DNA of 64,000 nucleotides. Source: Thiohalobacter thiocyanaticus (GTDB lineage: Bacteria; Pseudomonadota; Gammaproteobacteria; Thiohalobacterales; Thiohalobacteraceae). The stretch is taken from contig NZ_AP018052.1 in NCBI RefSeq assembly GCF_002356355.1, forward strand, positions 1,488,001-1,552,000, read 5' to 3'. Numbering within the stretch: the first letter of the stretch is position 1; each line of letters starts with the position of its first letter. The notes under the pieces were generated by a model. The model did not search any database. It was not told where the DNA came from and saw only the letters and a program-made list of their open reading frames with translations. The position numbers were made by a program, and so were the translations under genes. Positions 42,067 through 51,385 of the stretch are shown piece after piece.

Positions 42067-43164
42067 ATGAACAAGGTCGCCGATGCCAATGCCTTCATGG
42101 ATCTGCAGGGCCTGGCCGCGCTGAAGAGCCGGGCGGTGGAGTCCGGCGGCCGTGATATCGACACCCTGCGCCGGGTGGCGGGCCAGTTCGAGTCCCTGTT
42201 CGTGCAGATGCTGCTCAAGAACATGCGCGCCACCAGCTTCGACGAGGGCGGCCTGCTCAACAACGATCAGATCAAGTTCTATCAGCAGATGTTCGATCAG
42301 CAGATCGCGGTCGAGGCCACCAAAGGCAAGGGCCTGGGCATTGCCGACATGCTGGTGCGCCAGCTCGGCGGTGAGCCCCGCTCGGCCGGCGAAACGGGTA
42401 TGCAGGCACCGCCGCAGGTGCCGGCGGTCACGCGTGAGACCCTGTTTGGTCCGCAGGCGGCAGCGGCGGGCACACCGGCCGGGAACAAGCCCGGGCAGGA
42501 CAGCCTGCACCCTCACCCCGACCCTCTCCCGCCAGCGGGAGAGGGAGAGAAGGTGTCGCTGCGCGGTGACTTTATTCGCGAACCCGGCAACCCGCGCGAG
42601 TTCATCCAGGCGGTATGGCCGCATGCCCGGCGTGCCGCCGCCGCCCTCGGTGTCCCGCCGGAAGGCGTCCTGGCCCAGGCTGCACTGGAGACCGGCTGGG
42701 GCCGCCATGTCATGCAGCAGCCCGACGGACGCAGCAGCAACAACCTGTTCGGCATCAAGGCCGATGCCCGCTGGTCGGGTGAACAGGTGAGCAAACCGAC
42801 CCTGGAATTCCGCGAAGGGGTCATGCAGCAGGAGCGGGCGGCCTTCCGCGCCTATGATTCCCTGGGCGCGGGTTTCGAGGACTATGCCCGTTTCCTGCAG
42901 GAACAGCCACGCTACCGCGAGGCCCTGCGGGCCGATTCGGCTGAGGCCTTCGCCGCGGCCCTGCAACAGGCCGGCTATGCCACCGATCCGCAGTACGCGC
43001 GCAAGATCAACGCAATCATGAACCATTCCGATTTCCGCCAGCAGGTGGCCGCGCTCAAGCAAGCGGAGGGCGGGCCGTTAGCCTCTGCAGGGGAATCGGG
43101 TGGCGCAGCCGGCCAGCTGCCGGGTTCATCATCAGCCGCGCCCTCGCGCGCACAGGAGAGCTAA
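42067..43164 (+). CDS. flgJ: Flagellar rod-cap/peptidoglycan hydrolase FlgJ
   Basis: The 365-residue protein has two domains. Residues about 10-105 are the rod-binding/cap domain (LRRVAGQFESLFVQMLLKNMR). Residues about 178-330 are a muramidase domain with the catalytic Glu in VLAQAALETGWGRHV and NNLFGIKAD. The linker contains an in-frame inserted repeat (about residues 148-162, HPHPDPLPPAGEGEK). FlgJ opens the peptidoglycan for the rod. ATG 42067 is chosen over the GTG at 42064; the ribosome site is weak. Confidence 0.94.
   Translation: MNKVADANAFMDLQGLAALKSRAVESGGRDIDTLRRVAGQFESLFVQMLLKNMRATSFDEGGLLNNDQIKFYQQMFDQQIAVEATKGKGLGIADMLVRQLGGEPRSAGETGMQAPPQVPAVTRETLFGPQAAAAGTPAGNKPGQDSLHPHPDPLPPAGEGEKVSLRGDFIREPGNPREFIQAVWPHARRAAAALGVPPEGVLAQAALETGWGRHVMQQPDGRSSNNLFGIKADARWSGEQVSKPTLEFREGVMQQERAAFRAYDSLGAGFEDYARFLQEQPRYREALRADSAEAFAAALQQAGYATDPQYARKINAIMNHSDFRQQVAALKQAEGGPLASAGESGGAAGQLPGSSSAAPSRAQES
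42510..42553. repeat. In-frame interspersed repeat inside flgJ (family F)
   Basis: CCTCACCCCGACCCTCTCCC, then a hairpin CCCTCTCCCG (42522-42531) / CGGGAGAGGG (42536-42545). It encodes part of HPHPDPLPPAGEGEK in the linker between FlgJ domains. Similar CCCTCACCCC...CTCTCCC repeats are common in proteobacterial genomes (recalled from knowledge). Confidence 0.85.
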
Positions 43165-43167
43165 CCC

Positions 43168-45123
43168 ATGGCCAGCGGGATTCTCGGTACGGCCTCGTCG
43201 GCGCTGCTGTCGTTTCAGCGGGCGCTGGCGACCACCGGCCACAACATCGCCAACGTCAATACCGACGGCTTCAGCCGCCAGCGGGTGGACCTGAGCACCC
43301 AGACGCCGAACAGTTCCGGTGCCGGCTTCATCGGCAACGGGGTGCAGATCGACGGTGTCCAGCGCAGCTATGACGATTTCCTGGAACGCGAACTGCGTAG
43401 CAGCATCGGTGCGCGTGACAGTTCCCGTACCTACGCCGAGTTCGCCTCGGTGGTGGACAACCTGCTGGCGGATCCGAATTCGGGGCTGTCGCCGGCGCTG
43501 CAGAACTTCTTCGACTCCATCCAGCAGGTGGCGGACGATCCCACCGCCATCCCGGCGCGCGAACTGATGCTGAGCGAGGCCGAGTCGCTGGTGGCCAGTT
43601 TCCGCCACATCGACGGCGAACTCGACGGTCTGCGTGAGCGCATCGGCATCGAGTTCCGCAACCAGGTGGCCGAGATCAACGATCTCGCGGATTCCATCGC
43701 CAGTCTCAACGAGGACATCGCCCTGGCCTTCGGCTCAGGTACCGGGCAGCCGCCCAATGACCTGCTGGACCAGCGCGACCAGCTGGTGCTCAAGCTGTCG
43801 GAGAAGATCGGCGTGACCACGCTGGAACAGTCCGATCACACGCTCAATGTCTATATCGGCAACGGCCAGCCGCTGGTGGTGGGGCAGAAGGCGGGCAGTC
43901 TGAGCGTGCAGCGCAACAGCCTGGACAGCCAGCAGCTGGATATCGGTTTCTCCTTCGGTGGGGGCGGCTCAAGTCTGATCACGGATAAGATCAGCGGCGG
44001 CAGTCTGGGCGGGATCATCGAGTTCCGCAAGCAGGTACTGGATCCGTCTCAGAACCGGTTGGGCCAGATCGCGGTTTCTCTCGCCGAGACCTTCAATGCC
44101 CAGCACCGTATCGGTCAGGACCTGGACGGCAATCCCGGCAGCAGCCTGCCGGATTTCTTCGCCGTTACCGATCCGAACGACCAGGTATTCTCCAATCTGA
44201 CCAATGCGGGTTCCTCCAGCCTGGATGTCGCTTTCGATACGGCAACCATCGATCAGCTGACCGCGGATGAATTCCGCCTCAGCTACAATGGTGGTACCTG
44301 GACCCTGGAGAATCTCACCAGCGGGGCCACCGACACGATCACGCCGGGGACGACCTTCACCGGGCACGGCCTGAATATCGATCTCAGCGTTACCGGCACT
44401 GCGGTCGACGGTGACAGCTATCTGCTGCGGCCGACCCGCCAGGGCGGCAATGGCATCGCCGCCAATATCACCAATCCACGCGAAATCGCCGCGGCCGCGC
44501 CCGTGCGCATTGACGGCCAGACCAGCGGCACCGGCATCCCGACCAATACGGGCAGCGGCGAGTTCTCCTCAGGCACAGTCACCGGCAGCCTGCCGGCGCT
44601 ACCCATCACCCTGACCTACGATGACACCACTATCCCCCCCTTCTTCAGTGGTGGTGGTTATTCATTCGACTATGATCCGACTTCTCAGTCGGGCGATACC
44701 TTCACCGCGGCCGATACCGGCATCAGCGGGCTGGAGTTCACCATCTCGGGTACCCCGGCCAACACCGACCAGTTCGTGATCAGCGCCAACAGCGGCGGCG
44801 GCGGCGACAACCGCAATGCCCTGGCCCTGGCCGGCCTGCAGACCGACAGGACCATGAACAACGCCTCCGCCAGCTTCCAGGACAGCTATGGCCAGATGAT
44901 CGCCGATGTCGGCGTCAAGACCCGGCGCGCCCAGACCCTGGCCACCACCCAGAGCAATCTGGCCAACCAGGCCCAGGCGAGGCATGACGCGGTCTCGGCG
45001 GTCAACCTGGACGAGGAGGCCGCTGAACTGCTGCGCTGGCAGCAGGCCTATCAGGCCGCCGCCCAGGTGGTCACCATCTCCGACACCATCTTCCAGACGC
45101 TGCTGCAGGCGACAGGCAGGTAA
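43168..45123 (+). CDS. flgK: Flagellar hook-associated protein 1 FlgK
   Basis: The 651-residue hook-filament junction protein has the N-terminal ASGILGTASSALLSFQRALA and GHNIANVNTDGFSRQRVDL motifs. The C-terminus SAVNLDEEAAELLRWQQAYQAAAQVVTISDTIFQTLL is characteristic of FlgK. The middle carries about 200 extra residues rich in Ser, Thr and Gly compared with enterobacterial FlgK. AGGAGAG ribosome site before the ATG. Confidence 0.96.
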   Translation: MASGILGTASSALLSFQRALATTGHNIANVNTDGFSRQRVDLSTQTPNSSGAGFIGNGVQIDGVQRSYDDFLERELRSSIGARDSSRTYAEFASVVDNLLADPNSGLSPALQNFFDSIQQVADDPTAIPARELMLSEAESLVASFRHIDGELDGLRERIGIEFRNQVAEINDLADSIASLNEDIALAFGSGTGQPPNDLLDQRDQLVLKLSEKIGVTTLEQSDHTLNVYIGNGQPLVVGQKAGSLSVQRNSLDSQQLDIGFSFGGGGSSLITDKISGGSLGGIIEFRKQVLDPSQNRLGQIAVSLAETFNAQHRIGQDLDGNPGSSLPDFFAVTDPNDQVFSNLTNAGSSSLDVAFDTATIDQLTADEFRLSYNGGTWTLENLTSGATDTITPGTTFTGHGLNIDLSVTGTAVDGDSYLLRPTRQGGNGIAANITNPREIAAAAPVRIDGQTSGTGIPTNTGSGEFSSGTVTGSLPALPITLTYDDTTIPPFFSGGGYSFDYDPTSQSGDTFTAADTGISGLEFTISGTPANTDQFVISANSGGGGDNRNALALAGLQTDRTMNNASASFQDSYGQMIADVGVKTRRAQTLATTQSNLANQAQARHDAVSAVNLDEEAAELLRWQQAYQAAAQVVTISDTIFQTLLQATGR

Positions 45124-45129
45124 GACGAC

Positions 45130-46050
45130 ATGCGCATCTCGACCTCACAACTCTATCTGCAGGGATTGCAGGCCATCCAGGATCAGCAGACCCAGCTGGC
45201 GCGGGTCAGCAACCAACTCGGTACCGGCCGGCGGATCATCTCGCCGGCCGACGACCCCGCGGCCAGCGCCTCCATCGTCGGTCTCAACGAGGACCTGCAG
45301 CGGCTGGAACGCTTCCAGACCAATGCCGATCGCGCCGAGTCGCGTCTGGGTCTCACCGAGACCACGCTCGATTCCGGCATCAGCGCCATGCAGCGGCTGC
45401 GTGAACTGGCCATTACCGGCCTCAACGGCAGCCAGAGTGCCGAAAGCCGTGCCGACATCGCCGCCGAGGCGCGCCAGCTGCTGGATCAGATGATCGCGCT
45501 GGGCAATACGCGTGACGCCAACGGCGAATACATCTTCGGCGGTTTCCAGAGCCAGACCCAACCCTTCACCCAGACCGCCGGCGTGGTCAGTTACAACGGC
45601 GATCAGGGCCAGCGTTTCCTGGCTGTGGGAGAGAATCGTCAGGTCGCGGTGACCGACAACGGTTCGGATATCTTCATGGCCGCCCCGGCCGACAACGCCC
45701 AGAGTGCCTTCACGGTGATTGCCGATTTTGCCGCCGCCATGGAGAACAACACGCCCCAGGATCTCGATTCCCCGCCGCGCTCGGCGCATATCCTGGACGA
45801 CATGGACGCGGTACTCGACAACATGAGCGGGGCTCGCAGCACCATCGGTGCGCGTCAGCGCGCCATCGACCTGCAGCGCGAGCAGAATGCCGATGCCATC
45901 CTGCGCATGGAACAGACCCGCTCGGGGCTGCAGGATCTGGATTTCGCCGAGGCCGCGACCAATCTCCAGCGCCACACCGCCGCGCTGGAGGCCGCACAGC
46001 TGAGCTTCACCCGTATCCAGGGACTGTCGCTGTTCAATTTCCTGAGATAA
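45130..46050 (+). CDS. flgL: Flagellar hook-associated protein 3 FlgL
   Basis: The 306-residue junction protein begins MRISTSQLYLQGLQAIQDQQ and contains the flagellin-like TGRRIISPADDPAASASIVGLNEDLQRLE block. The C-terminus DLDFAEAATNLQRHTAALEAAQLSFTRIQGLSLFNFL is typical of FlgL. It follows flgK by 6 bases and ends the flgB-L run. Confidence 0.96.
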   Translation: MRISTSQLYLQGLQAIQDQQTQLARVSNQLGTGRRIISPADDPAASASIVGLNEDLQRLERFQTNADRAESRLGLTETTLDSGISAMQRLRELAITGLNGSQSAESRADIAAEARQLLDQMIALGNTRDANGEYIFGGFQSQTQPFTQTAGVVSYNGDQGQRFLAVGENRQVAVTDNGSDIFMAAPADNAQSAFTVIADFAAAMENNTPQDLDSPPRSAHILDDMDAVLDNMSGARSTIGARQRAIDLQREQNADAILRMEQTRSGLQDLDFAEAATNLQRHTAALEAAQLSFTRIQGLSLFNFLR

Positions 46051-46112
46051 TTGAAGAGCGCCACGGAATACACGGAAAACACGGACGAAAATAAAGAAAC
46101 CTCCGATTGATT

Positions 46113-46215
46113 CGTCATTGCGAGGAGCGGAGTGACGTGGCAATCTCCAACCGATTGATACTACTGTACGAGATTGCCACGCTTCGTTTATGCCCTCTGG
46201 GTACTCGCAATGACG
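46113..46215. repeat. Interspersed palindrome, family C copy 3
   Basis: CGTCATTGCGAGGAGCGGAG and CTCGCAATGACG ends, with GTGGCAATCTCC / GAGATTGCCACGC inside. The right half has an insertion of about 15 bases (around 46186-46202). Confidence 0.9.
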
Positions 46216-46265
46216 TAGCCGGCAGGTTGGGTTACGTTTTTCGCCGGGATAAAAATAAGAGGCCC

Positions 46266-46343
46266 GTAGGTCGGGTTAGCGAAGCGTAACCCGACAGGTA
46301 CCGCGGAGCGTCGGGTTACGCCCTGCAGGCCAACCCGACCTAC
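46266..46343. repeat. Interspersed palindrome, family B copy 4
   Basis: GTAGGTCGGGTTAGCGAAGC and GGCCAACCCGACCTAC at the ends; GTAACCCGAC / GTCGGGTTAC inside. Confidence 0.93.
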
Positions 46344-46398
46344 GGCCTGTTTAAGTCTGTCCGTGCTTTCCGTGTATTCCGTGGCGCTCTTGATCTGT

Positions 46399-46426
46399 TA
46401 AAGCCCGCCCAGCCGCCGACCGATAG
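46399..46426 (+). promoter_or_regulatory. Predicted sigma-28 promoter of the GGDEF-EAL gene
   Basis: TAAAGCCC (46399-46406), 12 bases, then ACCGATAG (46419-46426). Good agreement with the FliA consensus. The start of transcription would fall near 46433, so translation must begin downstream of ATG 46429. Confidence 0.6.
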
Positions 46427-46452
46427 CCATGCAGGCCCGCAAAAGGTCGGAT

Positions 46453-49008
46453 ATGGCACCGGATCCCAACACGACTGTCCTGCTGATCGAGGAATCGCCC
46501 ACGCTGCGCTATGCGCTGGAGCGGCTGCTGCGCGACAGTGGTTTTGCCGTCGCCGCCGCGGAAACCTTCAGCGCGGGCCTGGAACGGTTGAGCGCCGCGC
46601 CCGGCGCCGCCGGTATCGGGGTGGTGATCATCGGCTGGCCGGTGCATACCCGCCCGGAGGCCGACGATCTGTTCACCCTGCTGGAGGAGCCGGATCTCGC
46701 CGCCGTCCCGGTGCTGGTCATGGTCACCGACCCGGAACCCGCCACCCGGGCCTGGGTGGTGCGCCGCTCGCATACCGCCATGCTGGACTGGCGCCTGCAC
46801 ACCGAGGCGGTGGCCACCCTCAACGCGCTCAGGGCCGCGGGGGAAGCGGGTGCGGCGGAACTGGAACCGCCGCTGGCCGACCAGGGCGGCACCCGGATCC
46901 TGTTCGTGGACGATTCACCCAGCGTGCGTGCCTACTACCGCCGGCTGCTCAGCGGCCAGGGTTACCGACTGGAACTGGCCGCCAACGTCGACGAAGGTTT
47001 CGACAAGGCCCGCAGCGATGCCTTCGACATCGCCATCATCGACTACTTCATGCCGGGTGCGAACGGTGATGTGCTGTGCCGCTGGCTGCGCGACGACCCG
47101 GCCACGCGGCACATCACCACGGCCATCTTCACCAGCACCTATCTCGACCAGGTGATCCAGGATTCGCTCAACGCCGGTGCGGCCGAGTGCATGTTCAAGG
47201 ACGAGCACGACGCCCTGTTCCTGGCCCGGGTGGCGGCAATGAGCCGCAGTGTGGCCGGCCGCAGGTCGATCGAGGCCGAGCGCCAGCGCCTGCAGAGCAT
47301 CCTCAACTCGGTGGGCGAGGGGGTCTACGGCGTGGACGCCGAAGGGCGGATCACCTTCGTCAATCCCGCCGCGCGTCTGATCCTGGGCTATGACGAGAAC
47401 CGCGAACTGCTGGGACAGTCCGCACACGAACTGTTCCATTATGCCGAACAGGACGGCACCCCGATCGCACCGCTGAGCAGCCTGCTGCAGTCCAGCTACG
47501 GCAGCCGGCAGATCCTGCGCAGCTGGGAGACCTGCTTCTGGACCCGCGAGGGCAGCTCGGTGCCCATCGAATGCACCGTCTATCCCCTCTACATGGCCCG
47601 GGAGCAGCAGGGCTCGGTGGTCGCCTTCCGGGATATCTCCGAGCGCAAGAACCTGGAGGAGCGGCTGCTGTGGCAGGCAACGCATGATGCGCTCACCGAA
47701 CTGTTCAACCGGCGTTACTTCGAGGAACAGCTGGAAGCCGAATGTCAGTGGCAGCAGCGCCAGCGGGCCACCAGCGCGCTGCTGTACCTGGATCTGGATC
47801 ACTTCAAGTACATCAACGATACCGAGGGCCATGCCGCCGGCGATGCGCTGCTGATCCAGGTGGGGCGCCGGCTGCTGGAACGCCTGCGCCGCACCGATAC
47901 CCTGGCCCGGTTGGGCGGCGATGAGTTCGCCATCCTGCTGCGTAACATTGAGCCGGAAGAACTGCAGGAGGCCAGCGAAGCCTTCCGGGCCGCGGTGTCG
48001 GAGCAGGACTTCAACTATCACGGTAAGACATTCAAGGTCCGGGCCAGCATCGGTGCCGCCCTGATCGATGCCGGCACGCCGTCGCCCGGCGAGGCCCTGG
48101 CCGAGGCCGACATCGCCTGTCACGTGGCCAAGCAGCAGGGCGGCAACCGCAGCCATGTCTACGATCCGCATGACCGGCACAAGGATCTGATGGATCGGGA
48201 ACTGGGCTGGTCCAACCGCCTGCGCGAGGCCCTGCGCGTGGACAACTTCCTGCTGCACTACCAGCCCATCATGCCCCTGAGCGGTCTGGACGCCGACCGG
48301 CTCCCGGACGGCAGCCTGTGGAACTGGTTCGCCGGCCATCCGGCCTCCTGCCACGCCTGCTTCGAGGTGCTGCTGCGGCTGCGCGGGCCGGACGGGGAGG
48401 CCATCGCCCCGGACAATTTCATCCCCACGGCGGAACGCTTCTACCTGATGCCGGAAATCGACGAATGGGTGCTGCGCAATGCCCTGCTCAAGCTGGGCGA
48501 AATGAACCGGGTGTTCCGCAAGGCCTGCTTCTCCATCAATGTCTCGGGGCATACCCTGTGCAACCGCGACTGGCCGGCCCGGGTGCAGCGGCTGATCGGC
48601 GAGCACGGCGTGGATCCGGGTTGCGTTACCTTCGAGGTGACCGAGACCGCCGCCATCTGCGACATGGGCGCGGCCCGGCGCGCCATCAACAGCATCCGCG
48701 ATCTCGGCTGCCGTTTCTCGCTGGATGATTTCGGCACCGGTTTCAGTTCCTTCTCGCAGATGAAGCAGCTGCCGGTGGACTACATCAAGATCGACGGCAT
48801 GTTCGTCCAGGCCATGGCCTCGGATCCCATCGACCAGGCCATGGTCCAGTCCATGAACGACATCGCCCACTGTCTGGGTCGTCAGACCGTGGCCGAGTAC
48901 GTCAACAGCCGCGACATCCTGCAGCTGCTCATCGCCTGCGGCGTCGACCACGCCCAGGGCCACTACATCGCCCGCCCGCTCGAGGACCCGGCGATGGTGG
49001 GTGAGTGA
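46453..49008 (+). CDS. REC-REC-PAS-GGDEF-EAL cyclic-di-GMP enzyme
   Basis: The protein has 851 residues from ATG 46453, which has AAAAGG 7 bases upstream; ATG 46429 would precede the predicted transcript start. The first receiver (about 8-125) lacks the phospho-acceptor (Gly61 in IIGWP). The second (about 145-265) keeps Asp197 in IIDYFMPG. A PAS domain follows (about 282-400). The cyclase domain has RLGGDEF (GGDEF 488-492) with an inhibitory-site RRTD five residues before it. The phosphodiesterase domain reads EVL (638-640) for EAL, with intact ETAA and LDDFGTG. Both activities are plausible. Its position between flgL and fliC implies control of motility. Confidence 0.92.
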   Translation: MAPDPNTTVLLIEESPTLRYALERLLRDSGFAVAAAETFSAGLERLSAAPGAAGIGVVIIGWPVHTRPEADDLFTLLEEPDLAAVPVLVMVTDPEPATRAWVVRRSHTAMLDWRLHTEAVATLNALRAAGEAGAAELEPPLADQGGTRILFVDDSPSVRAYYRRLLSGQGYRLELAANVDEGFDKARSDAFDIAIIDYFMPGANGDVLCRWLRDDPATRHITTAIFTSTYLDQVIQDSLNAGAAECMFKDEHDALFLARVAAMSRSVAGRRSIEAERQRLQSILNSVGEGVYGVDAEGRITFVNPAARLILGYDENRELLGQSAHELFHYAEQDGTPIAPLSSLLQSSYGSRQILRSWETCFWTREGSSVPIECTVYPLYMAREQQGSVVAFRDISERKNLEERLLWQATHDALTELFNRRYFEEQLEAECQWQQRQRATSALLYLDLDHFKYINDTEGHAAGDALLIQVGRRLLERLRRTDTLARLGGDEFAILLRNIEPEELQEASEAFRAAVSEQDFNYHGKTFKVRASIGAALIDAGTPSPGEALAEADIACHVAKQQGGNRSHVYDPHDRHKDLMDRELGWSNRLREALRVDNFLLHYQPIMPLSGLDADRLPDGSLWNWFAGHPASCHACFEVLLRLRGPDGEAIAPDNFIPTAERFYLMPEIDEWVLRNALLKLGEMNRVFRKACFSINVSGHTLCNRDWPARVQRLIGEHGVDPGCVTFEVTETAAICDMGAARRAINSIRDLGCRFSLDDFGTGFSSFSQMKQLPVDYIKIDGMFVQAMASDPIDQAMVQSMNDIAHCLGRQTVAEYVNSRDILQLLIACGVDHAQGHYIARPLEDPAMVGE

Positions 49009-49061
49009 GGATCAGGAGCGCCACGGAATACACGGAAAGCACAGATATTTGAAGTGGTCCC

Positions 49062-49138
49062 GTAGGATGGGTGGAGGCGCTGCGCGCCGCAACCCATCGC
49101 TCGGCCCGATGGGTTGCGCTGCGCTCCACCCATCCTAC
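49062..49138. repeat. Interspersed palindrome, family A copy 6
   Basis: GTAGGATGGGTGGAGGCGC and GCGCTCCACCCATCCTAC at the ends; CAACCCATCG / CGATGGGTTG inside. Confidence 0.93.
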
Positions 49139-49140
49139 CC

Positions 49141-49156
49141 GGCTAACCCGACCTAC
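49141..49156. repeat. Family B right-half fragment (copy 5)
   Basis: GGCTAACCCGACCTAC equals the right end of family B and abuts repeat A6; no left half is present. Confidence 0.8.
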
Positions 49157-49273
49157 GGTCCACGCCCAGATTATCCCTTTTTATGCCTTCCGTGTATTCC
49201 GTGGCGCTTTTACAATAAAAATTAACAGGTTTCGTGGATTTCGTGGCCATATCACCACAGCGTCAAAAAAACC

Positions 49274-49300
49274 TAAAGATTCGTCTCTGCCGCCCGCTAT
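49274..49300 (+). promoter_or_regulatory. Predicted sigma-28 promoter of fliC
   Basis: TAAAGATT (49274-49281), 11 bases, then CCCGCTAT (49293-49300). It lies about 105 bases before the flagellin ATG, the expected FliA-dependent position. Confidence 0.72.
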
Positions 49301-49405
49301 GCCTGTTGGGAGCGGTGAATATTTCGAGCCTCGAAGTATATCCGCTAGTCAACAACCGAATCCCCGTGGCAAACCCAGCGCCACCCGGGACAAGGAGATC
49401 GAATC

Positions 49406-50860
49406 ATGGCACTTATCGTCAACACCAACATCGCCTCGCTGAACGCCCAGCGCAACCTGACCAATTCCCAGAGCACCCAGCAGACCGCGTTGGAGCGCCT
49501 GTCCTCCGGCCTGCGCATCAACAGCGCCAAGGACGACGCTGCCGGCCTGGCCATTTCCGAGCGTTTTTCCACCCAGGTGCGCGGCCTGTCCCAGGCGGCG
49601 CGCAATGCCAATGACGGCATCTCCCTGGCCCAGACCGCCGAGGGCGCGCTGGGCGGCCTGACCGAGAGCCTGCAGCGTGTCCGCGAGCTGGCCATCCAGT
49701 CCGCCAACGCCACCAACAGCGACTCCGACCGCGCCGCGCTGCAGGGCGAGGTCGCCGAACTGGTTGAGGAAATCAACCGCGTGGCCCAGACCACCACCTT
49801 CAACGGCGTGAACCTGCTCGACGGCAGCTTCTCATCCCAGTCGTTCCAGGTCGGTGCCAACGCCAACCAGACTGTGTCGATCGACTCCATCGCCAATGCC
49901 AGCACCTCGGTCCTGGGCGAGACCGACATCAGCAGCTATGCCGAGGTGAACACCGGCAGCGCCGGCGGTCCTGTTCTGGCCGGCCTGTCCGGCATGAGCA
50001 TCAACGGTGTGGCCGTTGCAGATACCGGTCGCGATGCCGCCGATATCGCTGGCTCCATCAACGCGGCCAGTATCGACGGCGTGACGGCTTCTGCAACCAA
50101 TAGTCAGGACTTAACTTTCACTGACTTTGCTGCTGTGACTGCAGGCGGAGATTACACTCTTGATATCGCGGTCGGCGATGCTACGGCGACGGAAGTATCT
50201 GTTACTTTGAATAACGGTGATACTCTGACTGCTGCAGCCATGAATACTGCGATTCAGAATGCAGGCATCACAGGGCTGACCGCTTCAGAGAGTGGCGGTA
50301 CTATCACGCTCGCATCTGATAATGGCGAGAATATCACCCTCAGCAATCAAGCTTTCACTGGCACCCTTAACGGTCAGACTCTGGGCTCAGATGCCGGCTT
50401 TGCCAGCGCAGATGTTACTGCCCATTACGGTGGTGTCGAAATCGCCAGCACCAGCTCCGAAGGCATCCAGTTCACCGGCCAGGCCGCGAGCGATGTCCAG
50501 GGCGATTTCGCCGCGACCGGCGCCGGTTCTGCCACCACCAACACCTACGTGGTGTCGCAGATGGATATCTCCACCGCCGATGGCGCCCAGATCGCGATCC
50601 AGATCGCCGATACGGCACTGAACGAGATCAACAGCGCCCGCGCCGAACTCGGTGCCGTGCAGAACCGGTTCGAGGCGGTCATCGACAACATCGGGGTGAC
50701 CAACGAGAACCTGACCGCCGCCCGTTCGCGCATCCTGGATGCCGACTTCGCGGCCGAAACCGCCGCCCTGACCCGCAGCCAGATCCTGCAGCAGGCCGGT
50801 GTCTCCGCGCTGGCCCAGGCCAACAGCCTGCCGCAGCTGGCCCTGTCGCTGCTGCAGTAA
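49406..50860 (+). CDS. fliC: Flagellin FliC
   Basis: The 484-residue filament subunit has the conserved N-terminal D0/D1 ([37 protein letters not shown]) and C-terminal D1/D0 ([38 protein letters not shown]). The surface-exposed centre (about residues 231-332, bases about 50096-50400) uses AT-richer codons unlike the flanks and contains flagellin-IN-like repeats, suggesting replacement of the variable domain by recombination. AAGGAGA site before the ATG; sigma-28 promoter upstream. Confidence 0.97.
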   Translation: MALIVNTNIASLNAQRNLTNSQSTQQTALERLSSGLRINSAKDDAAGLAISERFSTQVRGLSQAARNANDGISLAQTAEGALGGLTESLQRVRELAIQSANATNSDSDRAALQGEVAELVEEINRVAQTTTFNGVNLLDGSFSSQSFQVGANANQTVSIDSIANASTSVLGETDISSYAEVNTGSAGGPVLAGLSGMSINGVAVADTGRDAADIAGSINAASIDGVTASATNSQDLTFTDFAAVTAGGDYTLDIAVGDATATEVSVTLNNGDTLTAAAMNTAIQNAGITGLTASESGGTITLASDNGENITLSNQAFTGTLNGQTLGSDAGFASADVTAHYGGVEIASTSSEGIQFTGQAASDVQGDFAATGAGSATTNTYVVSQMDISTADGAQIAIQIADTALNEINSARAELGAVQNRFEAVIDNIGVTNENLTAARSRILDADFAAETAALTRSQILQQAGVSALAQANSLPQLALSLLQ

Positions 50861-50877
50861 GGAGGTGAGTGAACCCG

Positions 50878-50896
50878 CCCGGGGCGTTGCCCCGGG
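50878..50896 (+). terminator. Hairpin after fliC (possible attenuating terminator)
   Basis: A perfect 8 bp stem CCCGGGGC / GCCCCGGG with a 3-base loop, 17 bases after the fliC stop. No strong T run follows, so it may only reduce read-through into flaG or protect the abundant fliC mRNA. Confidence 0.55.
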
Positions 50897-50932
50897 TGTG
50901 GTTTCAACTCCGGTTTCAGAGGCATGCCGATT

Positions 50933-51355
50933 ATGAACAGCGAATTGAGCATCGCGACATCCCTGATTCCCGCCCGTACCGAGATTGCCACGGTGCGCAA
51001 GCCCGCTGCCGCCCAGGAACTCAGCGTGGTCCCCGGCCAGGCCTTGCCGCCGGCAGACAACATGAGGCAAGGGGCCGCCGTCGAGGAGCAGGGGCGTGAG
51101 CCCGAACGGGCACCCGATGAGGCCGGTGCACTGCAGCAGGCAGTGACCCGGATGAATGATTTTGTCCAGAACCTGCAGCGCGATCTGCGCTTCGAGGTCG
51201 ACGACGAACTGGGACGGACAGTGATTTCCGTCGTGGATTCAGAAACAAAGGAAGTGATTCGTCAGATCCCGCCGGAGACCGTGATCGAGCGCGCCCGACG
51301 CCTGCAGGCGCAGGAGGACGCAGCCGAGGGTCTGCTGTTCCGGGAGCAGGCCTGA
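50933..51355 (+). CDS. flaG: FlaG family flagellar protein
   Basis: The protein has 140 residues from ATG 50933 (AGAGG 10 bases upstream; ATG 50924 is too close to that site). The N-terminal half is polar and variable. The C-terminal half has the FlaG domain: NDFVQNLQRDLRFEVDDELGRTVISVVDSETKEVIRQIPPE. FlaG proteins affect filament length in polar flagella. It lies between fliC and fliD, the usual place. Confidence 0.92.
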   Translation: MNSELSIATSLIPARTEIATVRKPAAAQELSVVPGQALPPADNMRQGAAVEEQGREPERAPDEAGALQQAVTRMNDFVQNLQRDLRFEVDDELGRTVISVVDSETKEVIRQIPPETVIERARRLQAQEDAAEGLLFREQA

Positions 51356-51385
51356 GCTGGCCTGTTTATTGCTAACTGCGTAATA

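Larger units (their letters stand above)
46055..46391. repeat. Family D inverted pair 1, enclosing C3 and B4
   Basis: Left arm 46055-46086 (AGAGCGCCACGGAATACACG...) and right arm 46359-46391 (...CCGTGTATTCCGTGGCGCTCTT) are inverse complements over about 30 bases with one mismatch. The enclosed 270 bases hold one copy each of families C and B. This accounts for almost the whole 400-base gap after flgL. Confidence 0.92.
49014..49211. repeat. Family D inverted pair 2, enclosing A6 and a B fragment
   Basis: Left arm 49014-49044 (AGGAGCGCCACGGAATACAC...) and right arm 49185-49211 (CTTCCGTGTATTCCGTGGCG...). It begins 6 bases after the GGDEF-EAL stop. With the fliC promoter and leader it accounts for the 397-base gap. 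Confidence 0.9.

Noticed and set aside
46915-48963. 682-codon minus-strand frame opposite the GGDEF-EAL gene
   Set aside because: Shadow of the real gene; low-complexity His/Gln/Gly-rich translation typical of antisense GC-rich frames.
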